NCBI RefSeq assembly: GCF_016888135.1
Contig: NZ_JACSWB010000173.1
Span: forward strand, 1-64,000
Origin: Leptolyngbya sp. CCY15150
GTDB taxonomy: Bacteria; Cyanobacteriota; Cyanobacteriia; RECH01
Direction: 5' to 3'
Length of the DNA: 64,000 nt
The position numbers and the translations under genes were made by a program. The notes under the pieces are model-generated. The model searched no databases and was not told where the DNA came from. It was given only the letters and a program-made list of their open reading frames with translations. Below are positions 7,785-16,493 of this stretch, piece after piece (the first letter of the stretch is position 1; each line of letters starts with the position of its first letter).

Positions 7785-8429
7785 CTAGATCTCGGGGGGA
7801 GCCTGAGCCAAAGACTGGGACTTGATCGCGTCCGTCACCCGCCGCAGAACACCATTGATGAACTTATGGCTTTCTTCATCGCCATAGCGCTTGGCCAATT
7901 CGATCGCTTCGTTAATGGCAACGCGATCGGGAACGCCCAGGTAGAGCACTTCCGTGACGGCAATCCGTAAGATATCTTGATCCAGCCGAATCAAACGCTT
8001 AAGCTGCCAGTCCACCATGGAGCTGGTAATCAGCTCATCAATGGATTCCCGATTCTGCTTCACTTGCTTGATGATCTCGATCGCGTAGTCTCGCACATCT
8101 TGCTGATTGGCAAGCTGGATGAATTCCGGCAGTTCTAGAGCATAGCCCAAGCGATTGATCGCCACCTGGGTGAGGTCGATCGCCTCCCGAGTCATGGTGC
8201 GCGCCCCCTGGATGTCGGCGGATCGCGTCTCGCTAGACAGCAAGCGTTCGCTACCGCGCTCCAGTTCTGAAATCGCCACCTCTAAAGTCTCACGACTTTC
8301 CGTTGTCAAGGTTCGCACGGCGGCCAACACCAAATTTTGAACCTGCTGCATGTCCAGAGCTTCTGGGGTGGCAGGCAGTTGACTTGCGCCCAATAGCGCC
8401 AATTCACGAGCAATTCGACGAGCTTGCAT
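7785..8429 (-). CDS. nusB: Transcription antitermination factor NusB
   Basis: A 214-residue NusB, longer than the roughly 140 residues of E. coli but usual for cyanobacteria, which carry an internal extension. NusB binds boxA RNA with NusE/S10 and promotes full-length rRNA transcription. The family signature is in the C-terminal half: LIRLDQDILRIAVTEVLYL, then VAINEAIELAKRYGDEESHKFINGVLRRV. The start MQARRIARELALL is typical of cyanobacterial NusB. It lies upstream of ftsY on the same strand with 174 bases between them. Confidence 0.95.
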   Translation of the reverse strand: MQARRIARELALLGASQLPATPEALDMQQVQNLVLAAVRTLTTESRETLEVAISELERGSERLLSSETRSADIQGARTMTREAIDLTQVAINRLGYALELPEFIQLANQQDVRDYAIEIIKQVKQNRESIDELITSSMVDWQLKRLIRLDQDILRIAVTEVLYLGVPDRVAINEAIELAKRYGDEESHKFINGVLRRVTDAIKSQSLAQAPPEI

Positions 8430-8480
8430 AATTTACCGATTCGGTGCGCCGGAGCGAAACACGTATGGATGAACCCCATG

Positions 8481-8532
8481 ATCCTAGCAGGGTTCGCTCC
8501 CCTCGCGGGGGCTTCGCTGGGTTACCTAGGAT
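8481..8532. repeat. Nested inverted repeat between pheA and nusB
   Basis: ATCCTAG (8481-8487) pairs with CTAGGAT (8526-8532), and CCCCTCGCGGGG sits in the loop as a second hairpin. The flanks of the loop carry GGGTTCGCT/GCTTCGCTGGG. It lies just after the pheA stop and ahead of nusB, and may attenuate or end pheA transcription or be a dispersed repeat. Confidence 0.55.
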
Positions 8533-8546
8533 GAACAGAGAGTTGT

Positions 8547-9413
8547 CTAGAGCGGCAGGGACGTCGGTTCATCGACGGCGGCAACGGAATAGCTACCAAA
8601 GATTTTCAGGGTTTCGGTGCAGGATTTAAGTTCTTCCAGAGCCCTTTGCACCGACTCTGGATCGGCCCCTGTTTCTAGATCAATGAAAAATAAATATTCC
8701 CCGAGCGATCGCTTCGTGGGCCGCGATTCAATCCGGCTCATATTAAGCTGACGTTTTGCAAAAATCTGCAAGGCGGTGACCAAGGCTCCCGGTGTGTTCT
8801 TCGGCAGGCTAAAGGCCAGGGAGGTATGGGTGCCGGTCAACGACGACTCCAGCCCCATCACCCAAAAGCGGGTGCAGTTGTCGGGGCGGTCATTAATAGG
8901 ATGGGCCAAAATCGGTAGGTTGTATAGCTCTGCTGCCCGGCGGGAGGCGATCGCCGCTGTAGGCGCTTGGGGATCAAGGTGCTCTAGAGCTTCTACGGTG
9001 GAGTTGGTGGCAATGGTTTTCACATCCGGCAGCTTCGATCCCAGCCAGCCCTGACACTGGGCTAGGGCCTGGGGATGGGAATAGACATACTCAATGGTCG
9101 CCAGATCGGGCGCTTGGGAAATTAGGGCATGGGCAATGGGCAAGACCAAGGCCTGCTGCACCTGAAGCGTATCCAACTGCCAAAGCGTATCGAGGGTCAT
9201 GGTGACGCTGCCCTCAATGGAATTTTCCACCGGCACCACAGCAATCTGGGTTTGCTGGCTGACCACCGCGTTCAGGGTTTGGGCAATGCTGGGATAGGGG
9301 CGCAACTGCCAGGTTTCTCCCGTGCGATCGCTCAGATGCTGGGCCCAAGCGATCGCCACCGTTTCTGCATAGGTACCGGCTGGCCCAAGATGTGCTATCA
9401 ATCCCCCCATCAT
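8547..9413 (-). CDS. pheA: Prephenate dehydratase
   Basis: A 288-residue monofunctional prephenate dehydratase that converts prephenate to phenylpyruvate in phenylalanine synthesis. It starts MMGGLIAHLGPAGTYAE, the conserved glycine-rich opening, and contains VPVENSIEGSV and the catalytic Thr-Arg-Phe in NCTRFWVMG. From about residue 190 an ACT regulatory domain follows (LPKNTPGALVTALQIFA, NMSRIESRPTK), which in this family binds phenylalanine for feedback control. There is no chorismate mutase domain. AGGA lies about 8 bases before the ATG at 9413; the next codon is also ATG. Confidence 0.95.
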   Translation of the reverse strand: MMGGLIAHLGPAGTYAETVAIAWAQHLSDRTGETWQLRPYPSIAQTLNAVVSQQTQIAVVPVENSIEGSVTMTLDTLWQLDTLQVQQALVLPIAHALISQAPDLATIEYVYSHPQALAQCQGWLGSKLPDVKTIATNSTVEALEHLDPQAPTAAIASRRAAELYNLPILAHPINDRPDNCTRFWVMGLESSLTGTHTSLAFSLPKNTPGALVTALQIFAKRQLNMSRIESRPTKRSLGEYLFFIDLETGADPESVQRALEELKSCTETLKIFGSYSVAAVDEPTSLPL

Positions 9414-9716
9414 GTTTTGTCCTAAATAACGGTATGTGGCAACCTGCTTCTCAAACTACCTTCGTCAGAATACTACAGGCCAGCCCCCAATCTCTTCTCC
9501 TAATTCAGAGGCTAGTTCTTCAATGGCACCCCTTCGGTAGGTGGCTCTGCTGCGATCGCTCCCCTAGAGATTGATTGAATTGATTGAACTTAATGAGCGA
9601 GGATGCATCAAAACAGTTGCACAAACCTGGAAATAGTGATGGAATAGATAACGGTCTGAAAAACAAGTCAGACATCTCACAGGTTAGCAAAGGCGATCGC
9701 CCTTGTTGAACCGTTG

Positions 9717-10031
9717 GGGGGTGTGGCGGAATGGTAGACGCTGCGGACTTAGAAAACTGAGCCTTGTCGGAGAAACCTGACAAGTGGAAGCTCTCAAACT
9801 CAGGGAAACCTAAGGCGATTGATCCAACAGATCGCTATGGCAATCCTGAGCCAAGCCGAAGCCTAGCTTCGGAAGGTGCAGAGGCCCGACGGGAGCTACC
9901 CTAACGTAAAGTCGAGGGTAAAGGGAGGGTCCAATCTTCAAGACTAGGGTTCCTAGTTGCAGCGAAAGCTGTGGGAAGGTGAAAATCCGTTGACTGATGA
10001 AGTCGTGTGGGTTCAAGTCCCTCCACCCCCA
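9717..10031 (+). tRNA. trnL-UAA: tRNA-Leu(UAA), split by a group I intron
   Basis: Exon 1 is 9717-9750 (acceptor GGGGGTG, D arm, anticodon stem GCGGA, C, T and the first anticodon base T). Exon 2 is 9982-10031 (AAAA, TCCGT, a type II variable arm with GACT/AGTC, the T arm, and CACCCCC plus discriminator A). Joined, the anticodon loop reads CTTAAAA with anticodon UAA. CCA is not encoded. The T stem has one unusual T-T mismatch (10008 against 10022) where cyanobacterial trnL normally has A-T. The intron falls between the first and second anticodon bases, as in other cyanobacteria and plastids. Confidence 0.95.
9751..9981 (+). ncRNA. Group I intron of tRNA-Leu(UAA)
   Basis: A 231-base intron beginning AGAAAACTGAGCC and ending in G (9981), the expected terminal guanosine. 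Conserved core segments are visible: AATCCTGAGCCAAG (P strand, near 9842), GACGGGAGCTACCC (R region, near 9887), and a later AAGACTAGGG stretch (S region, near 9939). It is the small subgroup IC3-type intron that is ancestral to cyanobacteria and plastids and splices by two guanosine-dependent transesterifications. It has no homing endonuclease frame. Core positions are by eye; a covariance model would place them exactly. Confidence 0.93.
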
Positions 10032-10056
10032 TATCATCATGAATGTTCAAAGCTAG

Positions 10057-10090
10057 AAGGCCCGGTGTGCGATCGCATGTCGGGCTTTTT
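10057..10090 (+). terminator. Rho-independent terminator of the trnL gene
   Basis: GCCCG (10060-10064) pairs with CGGGC (10081-10085), with a HIP1-containing loop that can itself pair (TGCGATCGCA), followed by five T. It lies 29 bases beyond the tRNA 3' end on the plus strand. Confidence 0.75.
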
Positions 10091-10661
10091 GCATAGATTG
10101 GGTCAGCAGGCATACATGGGTTGGCATCGGCTGCCGGAACCGCTGATCCAACCGATGGGTGACCGCAGTCGCACTAGTCTACGTATTTTTACATAATGTT
10201 TATCGTAAATCGTCTGGATGGAGTCCAGGTGGGGCGTAAAAGGAATTAGGTGATTCGCATTTTGATATATGGGGGAAGCGATCGCCCATAACCCATATAG
10301 TTAGAGGACTTGAAGGCAGGGATGATCTCCATCACTCCATGGAGTGATGGAGATTCGACATGACCCAGCCCTTGATCACGCGCTGTTCTCCTGAAACCTG
10401 ATAAACGTAGTATAGTTAGAATTACGGATACGCCCTTGTGGCGATCGCTGGATGAGACTCAAGCTGCGGCGATACGTTCGGTTGAGGGTGCAGTGACGGG
10501 TGACAGGTCACACAACAATGCGTAATATTGCGGAATTTACAGGATTATCCTTGATGCAGTAAGTGGTGTTCACACCTTGAGAGTTAGACGCTTAAGCGCA
10601 ACTCTGCACTGTGACATTAACCATTCAGGGGAACGTCCTAGAAATAGGAGAGGTTGAAACC
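10091..10661. other. Intergenic region upstream of the 472-residue unknown gene
   Basis: No gene recognised. Contains the perfect 30-bp palindrome listed separately, several HIP1 sites, and weakly promoter-like A+T-rich stretches around 10180-10215 and 10400-10430. Confidence 0.4.
10325..10354. promoter_or_regulatory. Perfect 30-bp palindrome
   Basis: ATCTCCATCACTCCA followed directly by its exact reverse complement (TGGAGTGATGGAGAT) with no spacer. It has no T tract and lies some 300 bases upstream of the next gene and about 230 bases beyond the trnL terminator. A two-fold symmetric protein-binding site is the simplest reading; a cruciform-forming relic is the alternative. Confidence 0.5.
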
Positions 10662-12080
10662 GTGACTGCACTACCCATGAAAGATTCATCAAATCTTAGT
10701 CGAGTCTCCATTGGTCGTTTTCAGAGAGATATCTCGAACGCCCAAACGGTGATCTATCAATTCTTACTGGATGCAGTCAAAACCTGGCCGCCGGAAGAGG
10801 TGCTTGCCGAGTTCCGTCGGTTGTTCATTCATCAGGTGAATACGACCAGCTCTGATACGGTTCCCGCTCTCTATGAAATTGTATTTGCCAATCAAGAGCA
10901 GGAGTTTCATAACACCCTCAAGCGAGCATGCTACATATTAATTAATAACTGGGAAATTAAGCGCCAATATACCTACATTAGCGATTTAATTGACTTGTTT
11001 TCGGATGGGCTCATTCAGAAAACAACGATGTCTCCCACATCACGACGCCTGCGCCAGTGGCTGCAAAATTTTGTGGATGGCGAAGACTTTCGCGAGATTA
11101 AGCTCTTTGCTAATCGCCATGATGAGACGAATATTCAGCCCTGGAGTCAGCGCTATACGTCCTATTTACTGGTGCCCCAGTATGCAAACCTCAGTAATCC
11201 TGTAGAGCAGCGGGACGCAGCGCGGATGCTGTCCTTTCGCCTCCGGGAAAAATTTAAGTTTGACCTAGCATTTTACACCGCCCATTCTCAACGCCCAGCC
11301 TCCCCATCATCCAACACAGTGACCACCCAAAACCCCACGGCTCTGGGTGATGAGGTAGTGCGGCTGATTAAATTTATCGTGGCGCGGCGCGGGCAGTTTA
11401 ACCATCTCAACCTTGCCCATATTTTTTTAGGGCAAACCAAAGATATTCGCTATAAAGCATTTAAGAAAAGCTTGTGTAAATATCTCCTCTTCTCTGTGGA
11501 AAAGCAGAATGGAGCATCGATCTTTCGGCACAATTTAAGTCATAAACTAGACGAGCTTTATACAACCCATAACAATCGTAAGCTAGATGATGCCTTACTG
11601 CTGCGCACCTGTAACCGGATTATTGAGTATCTAACCAGCGAAGATGGTCAGCAGCCCTCCACCATGTTTGCGCTGCTGCTCTCCCAAGGCAATCCACTCA
11701 CCTTGGTGATTGTGCTGCTGAAGATCATTCTGATTTGCAACTATTCACGGGTACATCTTGAGTCGCGAATTGCTGTTTTGATTCGATATTATGAAAATCT
11801 TTCGGAAGAGGATTGTCGATGGGTTCTGAACTTCTTAGAAGTGTTTCGCATCACCATGACCATCCATGCGGAGAATATCGAATATAACCTAGTGCATCCC
11901 CAGGTGAACCACGTTGAAGAAGCTGGGGCAACCATCACCGTGAAAGAATCCGACCAATATCGCATTTTTTCCCAGGCAAAACGCTGTCAAGAGTTTGATG
12001 ATGATGCTATATTGCAGCACATCGCCAACCTAGAGGCGATCGCTGAAGATCAACCCGAAGCTGCGGATGATGCAGAGTAG
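10662..12080 (+). CDS. Cyanobacterial protein of unknown function, 472 residues
   Basis: I do not recognise a domain. The protein is soluble and predominantly helical by composition, with aromatic- and Arg/Lys-rich helices (RFQRDISNAQTVIYQFLLD, FNHLNLAHIFLG), a hydrophobic segment TLVIVLLKIILICNY around residue 360 that may be a buried helix, and an acidic C terminus. The look is of a helical-repeat scaffold. The frame opens at a GTG at 10611, but a GTG at 10662 has AGGAGAGG eight bases upstream and is preferred; the first ATG is at 10677. It is followed by a repeat hairpin and then the SWIM-finger gene on the same strand. Confidence 0.75.
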   Translation: MTALPMKDSSNLSRVSIGRFQRDISNAQTVIYQFLLDAVKTWPPEEVLAEFRRLFIHQVNTTSSDTVPALYEIVFANQEQEFHNTLKRACYILINNWEIKRQYTYISDLIDLFSDGLIQKTTMSPTSRRLRQWLQNFVDGEDFREIKLFANRHDETNIQPWSQRYTSYLLVPQYANLSNPVEQRDAARMLSFRLREKFKFDLAFYTAHSQRPASPSSNTVTTQNPTALGDEVVRLIKFIVARRGQFNHLNLAHIFLGQTKDIRYKAFKKSLCKYLLFSVEKQNGASIFRHNLSHKLDELYTTHNNRKLDDALLLRTCNRIIEYLTSEDGQQPSTMFALLLSQGNPLTLVIVLLKIILICNYSRVHLESRIAVLIRYYENLSEEDCRWVLNFLEVFRITMTIHAENIEYNLVHPQVNHVEEAGATITVKESDQYRIFSQAKRCQEFDDDAILQHIANLEAIAEDQPEAADDAE

Positions 12081-12160
12081 CTAGGAGTAGCTAGGGATGC
12101 GATGAGAGTCATCATGCTGATTGACGGACAAAACTCCTGCGCTCTTGATTCTCTCGTAGG

Positions 12161-12185
12161 TTGGGTTAGCGTCAGCGTAACCCAA
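12161..12185. repeat. Dispersed hairpin repeat TTGGGTTA/TAACCCAA
   Basis: TTGGGTTA (12161-12168), GCGTCAGCG as loop, TAACCCAA (12178-12185). This is the GTAGGTTGGGTTAGCG...AACCCAACG type of repeat found scattered in many bacterial genomes. Here it lies between two same-strand genes and may also act as a terminator of the first. Confidence 0.6.
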
Positions 12186-12263
12186 CGAAATCTAAGCTGG
12201 CACTGGGTTTTACGTTGCTCAATCTAGCCTAGCCAAAAAGATTTGTCAGTCAAGCAGGTCATC

Positions 12264-13103
12264 ATGTCGAATTTATCCTACGATACGCTAGCGAACCGAG
12301 AATGGTGGGCGCAACGCTGGATCGACCATCTCGAATCATTTGGGCGGATGCCCCGCCTGGCCCGCGCTCGCAACTATGCCCGCGAAGGTAATGTGGTGAA
12401 ATTGGCCTTCTCGGGCTCGAAGGTGCTGGCTCGGGTGCAGGGAACCGCACCGGAACCCTATCGCGTGTCTCTGTCCCTCGATCAATTTGAGGATGAACAG
12501 TGGCAATATGTGATCGAGTCTATGTCTGAACAGGCGGTGTTCTCAGCCAAGCTGCTAGCTGGAGAAATGCCCCAAACCATTGAGGAAGTGTTTACTGCCA
12601 ATGGTCTTAGCCTGTTTCCCTTAACCAAGTTTGATATTCATAGCAAATGCTCCTGTCCTGATAAGGCTAACCCCTGCAAGCATATCGGGGCGGTGTACTA
12701 CCTCCTAGGCGATCGCTTCAGTGATGATCCCTTTGTCTTGTTTCAGCTACGAGGGCGGACGAAGGATCAGGTGATTGCCGACCTACGACAGATGCGCAAT
12801 GCCGGCAATACGGAGATCCCAGAATCAGAGCCCGTTTCTCTACCGACAGAAGCGATCGCCCTCGACCGAGTATGGACCTATGAAGAACAGTTAGAATCAT
12901 CCCTCGTGGTGATTGCACCGACCCTAGGCACCGAAACCGTGTTGGATACCCTAGGGCCGCTGCCCTTGAAACTGGATGTGACGGGCGGGGCCGCGAATGT
13001 GTCTCAGACGCTGACAGAAGAACTTCGGGGTATCTACAGTCAGGTGAGCCAGCAAGCGGTGCTCGATGCCATGCGGGCCGGGCAATCTGAGTCGATGAAC
13101 TAA
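12264..13103 (+). CDS. SWIM zinc-finger protein
   Basis: A 279-residue protein with a SWIM finger at about residues 131-147: CSCPDKANPCKHIGAVYY, i.e. Cys-X-Cys then Cys-X-His, the zinc ligands. The N-terminal part (NREWWAQRWIDHLESFG) is typical of bacterial SWIM proteins. Such proteins are usually encoded beside SNF2-family helicases and are thought to bind DNA or protein; no SNF2 gene is adjacent here. The ATG at 12264 has AGG five bases upstream and is preferred to the TTG at 12243. It is convergent with the purine permease gene, 50 bases apart. Confidence 0.85.
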   Translation: MSNLSYDTLANREWWAQRWIDHLESFGRMPRLARARNYAREGNVVKLAFSGSKVLARVQGTAPEPYRVSLSLDQFEDEQWQYVIESMSEQAVFSAKLLAGEMPQTIEEVFTANGLSLFPLTKFDIHSKCSCPDKANPCKHIGAVYYLLGDRFSDDPFVLFQLRGRTKDQVIADLRQMRNAGNTEIPESEPVSLPTEAIALDRVWTYEEQLESSLVVIAPTLGTETVLDTLGPLPLKLDVTGGAANVSQTLTEELRGIYSQVSQQAVLDAMRAGQSESMN

Positions 13104-13122
13104 CATTCAGGCTAGGTGTCCA

Positions 13123-13143
13123 AGGGTGTGGACTCCGCACCCT
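13123..13143. terminator. Hairpin between convergent genes
   Basis: AGGGTGTGG (13123-13131), loop ACT, CCGCACCCT (13135-13143): nine pairs with one G-T wobble. It lies between the stops of the SWIM gene and the permease gene, so it could serve both transcripts. It lacks a T tract. Confidence 0.5.
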
Positions 13144-13153
13144 GGGCGGATAT

Positions 13154-14566
13154 CTAGACAAGGACAAACTTCAGAACAAAAATGACGGCTAGAACCCAGA
13201 GAGCTGGGGTAACTTCATGGGCCTTCCCTTGGAAAGATTTAATCAATGGGTAGGTAATCAACCCGGCGGCTAAACCATCGGCGATGGAGTAGCTGAGCGG
13301 CATAATCAGCAGCGTCAGAAACGACGGGATGGCCTCTGCCGGATCGCCCCAGCGCACCTGGGAAATACTGCCTGCCATCAACACCCCAACAATCAGCAGG
13401 GCTGGCGCAGTAGCAAAGCCTGGAATGGCTGAGAGCAGCGGAATGAAGAAGATCGACAGGGCAAAGAGAATAGCCGCTACGATCGCCGTGAAGCCGCTAC
13501 GTCCCCCTTCTGAGATCCCCGATGCTGATTCGATATAGGTGGTGACGGTTGAGGTGCCCAAAACTGCACCGGCAGTCGTGCCGATCGCGTCGGCCATAAA
13601 GGCTTCATTGGCTTTGGGTAGTTCCCCATCTTCTTGGATGTAGCCGGCTTTCATACCCAGCCCCGTGAGGGTACCGACGGTGTCAAACAAGTCCACAAAC
13701 AGGAAGGCTAGGATAATAGCAAACAGCTCAAGGGGGTTAATTTGGAAAAGCGTACCTAGACCAACAAAGGCTTGACCAAACAAATCGGTGGGCCACTGAG
13801 GTAAGCCGACAATGCCGCTGGGCCAGGGCGCGATGCCGACAATCCAACCCAAGACAGCGGTGGCTAAAATCCCCCACAGCAAGGCTCCCAACACCCGACG
13901 GGCCACGAAGGCGGAGGTGATCAAAATGCCAATCAGCGCCATGACGGTTGGCCCTTGGGATAGATTGCCCAGAGAAGTTTTGGTGGCTTCATTGGCGACA
14001 ATAATGCCAGCTCCGCCAAAGTCTGGGTTACCCGAGAGGGCAATGTAGGCGATAAAGAGCCCAATCCCAGCGGCGGTGGAATGCTTAATACATTCGGGAA
14101 TGGCTTTGATAATTAGGGAGCGGACATTGCCCAGGGTGAGGGCAATGAAGATCAGTCCTTCCACAAAGACGGCGGCTAGGGCTACACGCCATTCAATGCC
14201 TAAGCCAATCACCACCGAAAAGGTGAAATAGGCATTCAAGCCCATACCAGGCGCTAGGGCGAAGGGGTATTTGGCATAGAGACCCATGAACGCCGTGGCG
14301 ATCGCTGCTGACAGGGCGGTGGCGATCGCTAATTCACCAAATAGGTCACCGGACTCGGTGAGAAAAATAGCATCGGAGAGGATCCCCGGATTCACCACCA
14401 AAATGTAGGCCATGGTGATAAACGTGGTCACCCCGGCAAGAATTTCGGTGCGCAGGTCGGTTTTTAGCTCTGCAAAGCCGAAAAACTTAGCAATCCCGGT
14501 TTCAGGACTTGGATCCGGGGGTGGGGGTGTTTCGAGAGAGCTGGGCCCTATGGGCTCTTGGGTCAT
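13154..14566 (-). CDS. NCS2-family purine permease (AzgA/PbuG type)
   Basis: A 470-residue inner-membrane permease with about 12-14 hydrophobic spans. The N-terminal motif EILAGVTTFITMAYILVVNP is typical of the AzgA/PbuG branch that imports adenine, guanine or hypoxanthine with protons. Further conserved patches are APGMGLNAYFTF, FVDLFDTVGTLTGLG and GTSTVTTYIESASGISEGGR, which form the substrate and proton site in this fold. The precise purine cannot be told. It is transcribed away from the aminotransferase gene region on the same strand, with 175 bases between, so probably has its own promoter. Confidence 0.9.
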   Translation of the reverse strand: MTQEPIGPSSLETPPPPDPSPETGIAKFFGFAELKTDLRTEILAGVTTFITMAYILVVNPGILSDAIFLTESGDLFGELAIATALSAAIATAFMGLYAKYPFALAPGMGLNAYFTFSVVIGLGIEWRVALAAVFVEGLIFIALTLGNVRSLIIKAIPECIKHSTAAGIGLFIAYIALSGNPDFGGAGIIVANEATKTSLGNLSQGPTVMALIGILITSAFVARRVLGALLWGILATAVLGWIVGIAPWPSGIVGLPQWPTDLFGQAFVGLGTLFQINPLELFAIILAFLFVDLFDTVGTLTGLGMKAGYIQEDGELPKANEAFMADAIGTTAGAVLGTSTVTTYIESASGISEGGRSGFTAIVAAILFALSIFFIPLLSAIPGFATAPALLIVGVLMAGSISQVRWGDPAEAIPSFLTLLIMPLSYSIADGLAAGLITYPLIKSFQGKAHEVTPALWVLAVIFVLKFVLV

Positions 14567-14741
14567 TGCACTACCTCACATCATCCAGACGAGAATTTTA
14601 GGATAGTACCACCCATCACCATTCCTGAGCGATGCCACCATCACGGAATGACGACACATGGTCTGCTCAGTAGCCTAGATCAAGGTAAGGAAAGGTGCTG
14701 CGTTGATTGCTACAGACATAGACTCCGTGGATGGACTGACC

Positions 14742-15911
14742 CTAGGAGCCTAAAAACTGGCCAATCCGCTGCACAGCTTCCGTAAGGCGATCGGGATCAT
14801 GGACGAGGGCAAAGCGTACATAGCCTTCTCCCGATTTGCCAAATCCGGCCCCGGCGGAGGCGACTACACCGGTTTGCTCCACCAATTGGGTGCAAAAGCC
14901 TAGGGAATCTTGCTGCCATGGGGCCGGTAGCTTGGCCCAGATATACATAGTGGCGTCGGGGACGGGAACCGTCCAGCCAATCTGCTGTAGGGCTTGGACA
15001 AAGGCATCCCGGCGCTGGCGGAAGGTTGCTACGGAGTGCTGAAGGTGCTCTTGTGGCCCCAGCAGGGCAGCGATCGCCCCGTTCATGATGCCGAGATATT
15101 GGTTAAAGTCCACCACGGCTTTCACCTTCCGCAGGGCCTGAATCACCTCTGGGTTACCGATGGCATAGCCGATGCGAAAACCGCCCATGTTGTAGGACTT
15201 GGACAGGGTGAAGAATTCGATGGAAACGGTCTTATCGGGATCGGCCTGCAGGATCGAGGGGGCGATCGCCTCCCCGAAGACTAGATCGCCGTAGGGAAAA
15301 TCATGTACCAAAATCAGCTCATGGCGTTGGCAAAACGCCACGGCCTGCTGGAAAAAGGAGAGGGGAGCGATCGCAGTGGTGGGATTGTGGGGATAGCTGA
15401 GCACCATCATCCGCGCTTGGGCTAGCACCGGAGCCGGAATGTCTTCAAATACGGGCAAAAACTGGTGTTCTTCCTTCAGGGGCATGGGATAGACCTGCCC
15501 ATTGGCTAAATGCACCCCCCCAGCATGGGAGGGATAGCCAGGATCTTGCAGCAGGGCAAACTCCCCCGGATTGAGCACCGCTAAGGGCAGGTGGGCCGTG
15601 CCCTCTTGGGAGCCAATTAAGGTGAGGACTTCCGTTTCTGGATCGACGGCAACGCCATACCGCTGGGTATACCACTGGGCGACGGCCTCCCGGAATGGGC
15701 GGGTGCGGTTGAACAGTAGGTAGCCGTGGGTGCTGGGATCGGTGAGGGACTGGGCGATCGCCTCTAGAACATGATCCGCCACCGGCAGGTCGGAGGAGCC
15801 CAGGGACAGATCAATGAGGGAACGCCCTGCTGCGATCGCCCGCCCCTTGGCTCGATCCATGTCGGCAAATACGTTGGTCTGTAACGGTTGAATTCGATCC
15901 GCAAAGCGCAT
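14742..15911 (-). CDS. PLP-dependent aminotransferase, class I/II
   Basis: A 389-residue fold-type I aminotransferase. The PLP lysine lies in TLSKSYNMGGFRIGY at about residue 238. Other landmarks are PGYPSHAGG, SYPHNPT (cofactor Asn) and VHDFPYGDLVF. It resembles LL-diaminopimelate/N-succinyldiaminopimelate or broad aspartate-type aminotransferases; the N terminus RIQPLQTNVFADMDRAK and the SLGSSDLP patch are like the cyanobacterial DapL-related group, but the amino acid substrate is not certain. ATG at 15911 is chosen because GGAGA lies four bases upstream. It follows the thioredoxin gene by 52 bases on the same strand and may share its transcript. Confidence 0.85.
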   Translation of the reverse strand: MRFADRIQPLQTNVFADMDRAKGRAIAAGRSLIDLSLGSSDLPVADHVLEAIAQSLTDPSTHGYLLFNRTRPFREAVAQWYTQRYGVAVDPETEVLTLIGSQEGTAHLPLAVLNPGEFALLQDPGYPSHAGGVHLANGQVYPMPLKEEHQFLPVFEDIPAPVLAQARMMVLSYPHNPTTAIAPLSFFQQAVAFCQRHELILVHDFPYGDLVFGEAIAPSILQADPDKTVSIEFFTLSKSYNMGGFRIGYAIGNPEVIQALRKVKAVVDFNQYLGIMNGAIAALLGPQEHLQHSVATFRQRRDAFVQALQQIGWTVPVPDATMYIWAKLPAPWQQDSLGFCTQLVEQTGVVASAGAGFGKSGEGYVRFALVHDPDRLTEAVQRIGQFLGS

Positions 15912-15963
15912 AGAGTCTCCAATCAAGCCATCTAAATCGACCGCCGTCCCTGAGGTGAACCTG

Positions 15964-16299
15964 TTAAGCTGCCGAGGAGAGGTGGTTGGCTAAAAACTCC
16001 TCCAGCTTTTGGCGAGGCAAGGCCCCCTCGGTGGCATCGAGCTGCTGCCCGTCCCGGAACAGCACCAGCGCTGGCACACCCTCCACGCCACAGGTGGCGA
16101 CGGCTTCGGGGTTGGGATCCACTTCCATTTTGACAATGGAGAGGCGATCACCATAGGTCTCGGCAATGCCATTCATGATCGGTGACATTAAACGACAAGG
16201 GCCACACCAACTAGCCCAGAAATAAACGAGGACGAGTTTGGAGGCACTCAAAACCTGGGACTCAAACTCTGCATCGGTAATAACAGTTACGCCAGCCAT
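15964..16299 (-). CDS. trxA: Thioredoxin
   Basis: A 111-residue thioredoxin with the classical redox site WCGPC at residues 31-35 in YFWASWCGPCRLMSP, and the cis-proline in VEGVPALVLF. It reduces disulfides in target proteins; in cyanobacteria the electrons come from ferredoxin- or NADPH-dependent thioredoxin reductase. The sequence is somewhat divergent (GVEGVPALVLFRDGQQLD), and cyanobacteria have several types, so the subclass is not assigned. It precedes the aminotransferase gene on the same strand. Confidence 0.9.
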   Translation of the reverse strand: MAGVTVITDAEFESQVLSASKLVLVYFWASWCGPCRLMSPIMNGIAETYGDRLSIVKMEVDPNPEAVATCGVEGVPALVLFRDGQQLDATEGALPRQKLEEFLANHLSSAA

Positions 16300-16493
16300 G
16301 ACTCTCTAATAGTTGTGGTACTGAATCTGCAATGAATCGTCGTGCTCTCTGTACTAGCTTACCGAGTTGTGGGCATGGTCGGGGTAGCATTCCCCAAAAA
16401 ACCATGGGTTATCTGGGGTATCGGGGATGTTGGATACCAGATGCTTGACGCGACGCGGAACGCCATGTCGAGATAGCGGCGTACAGGAATGGG

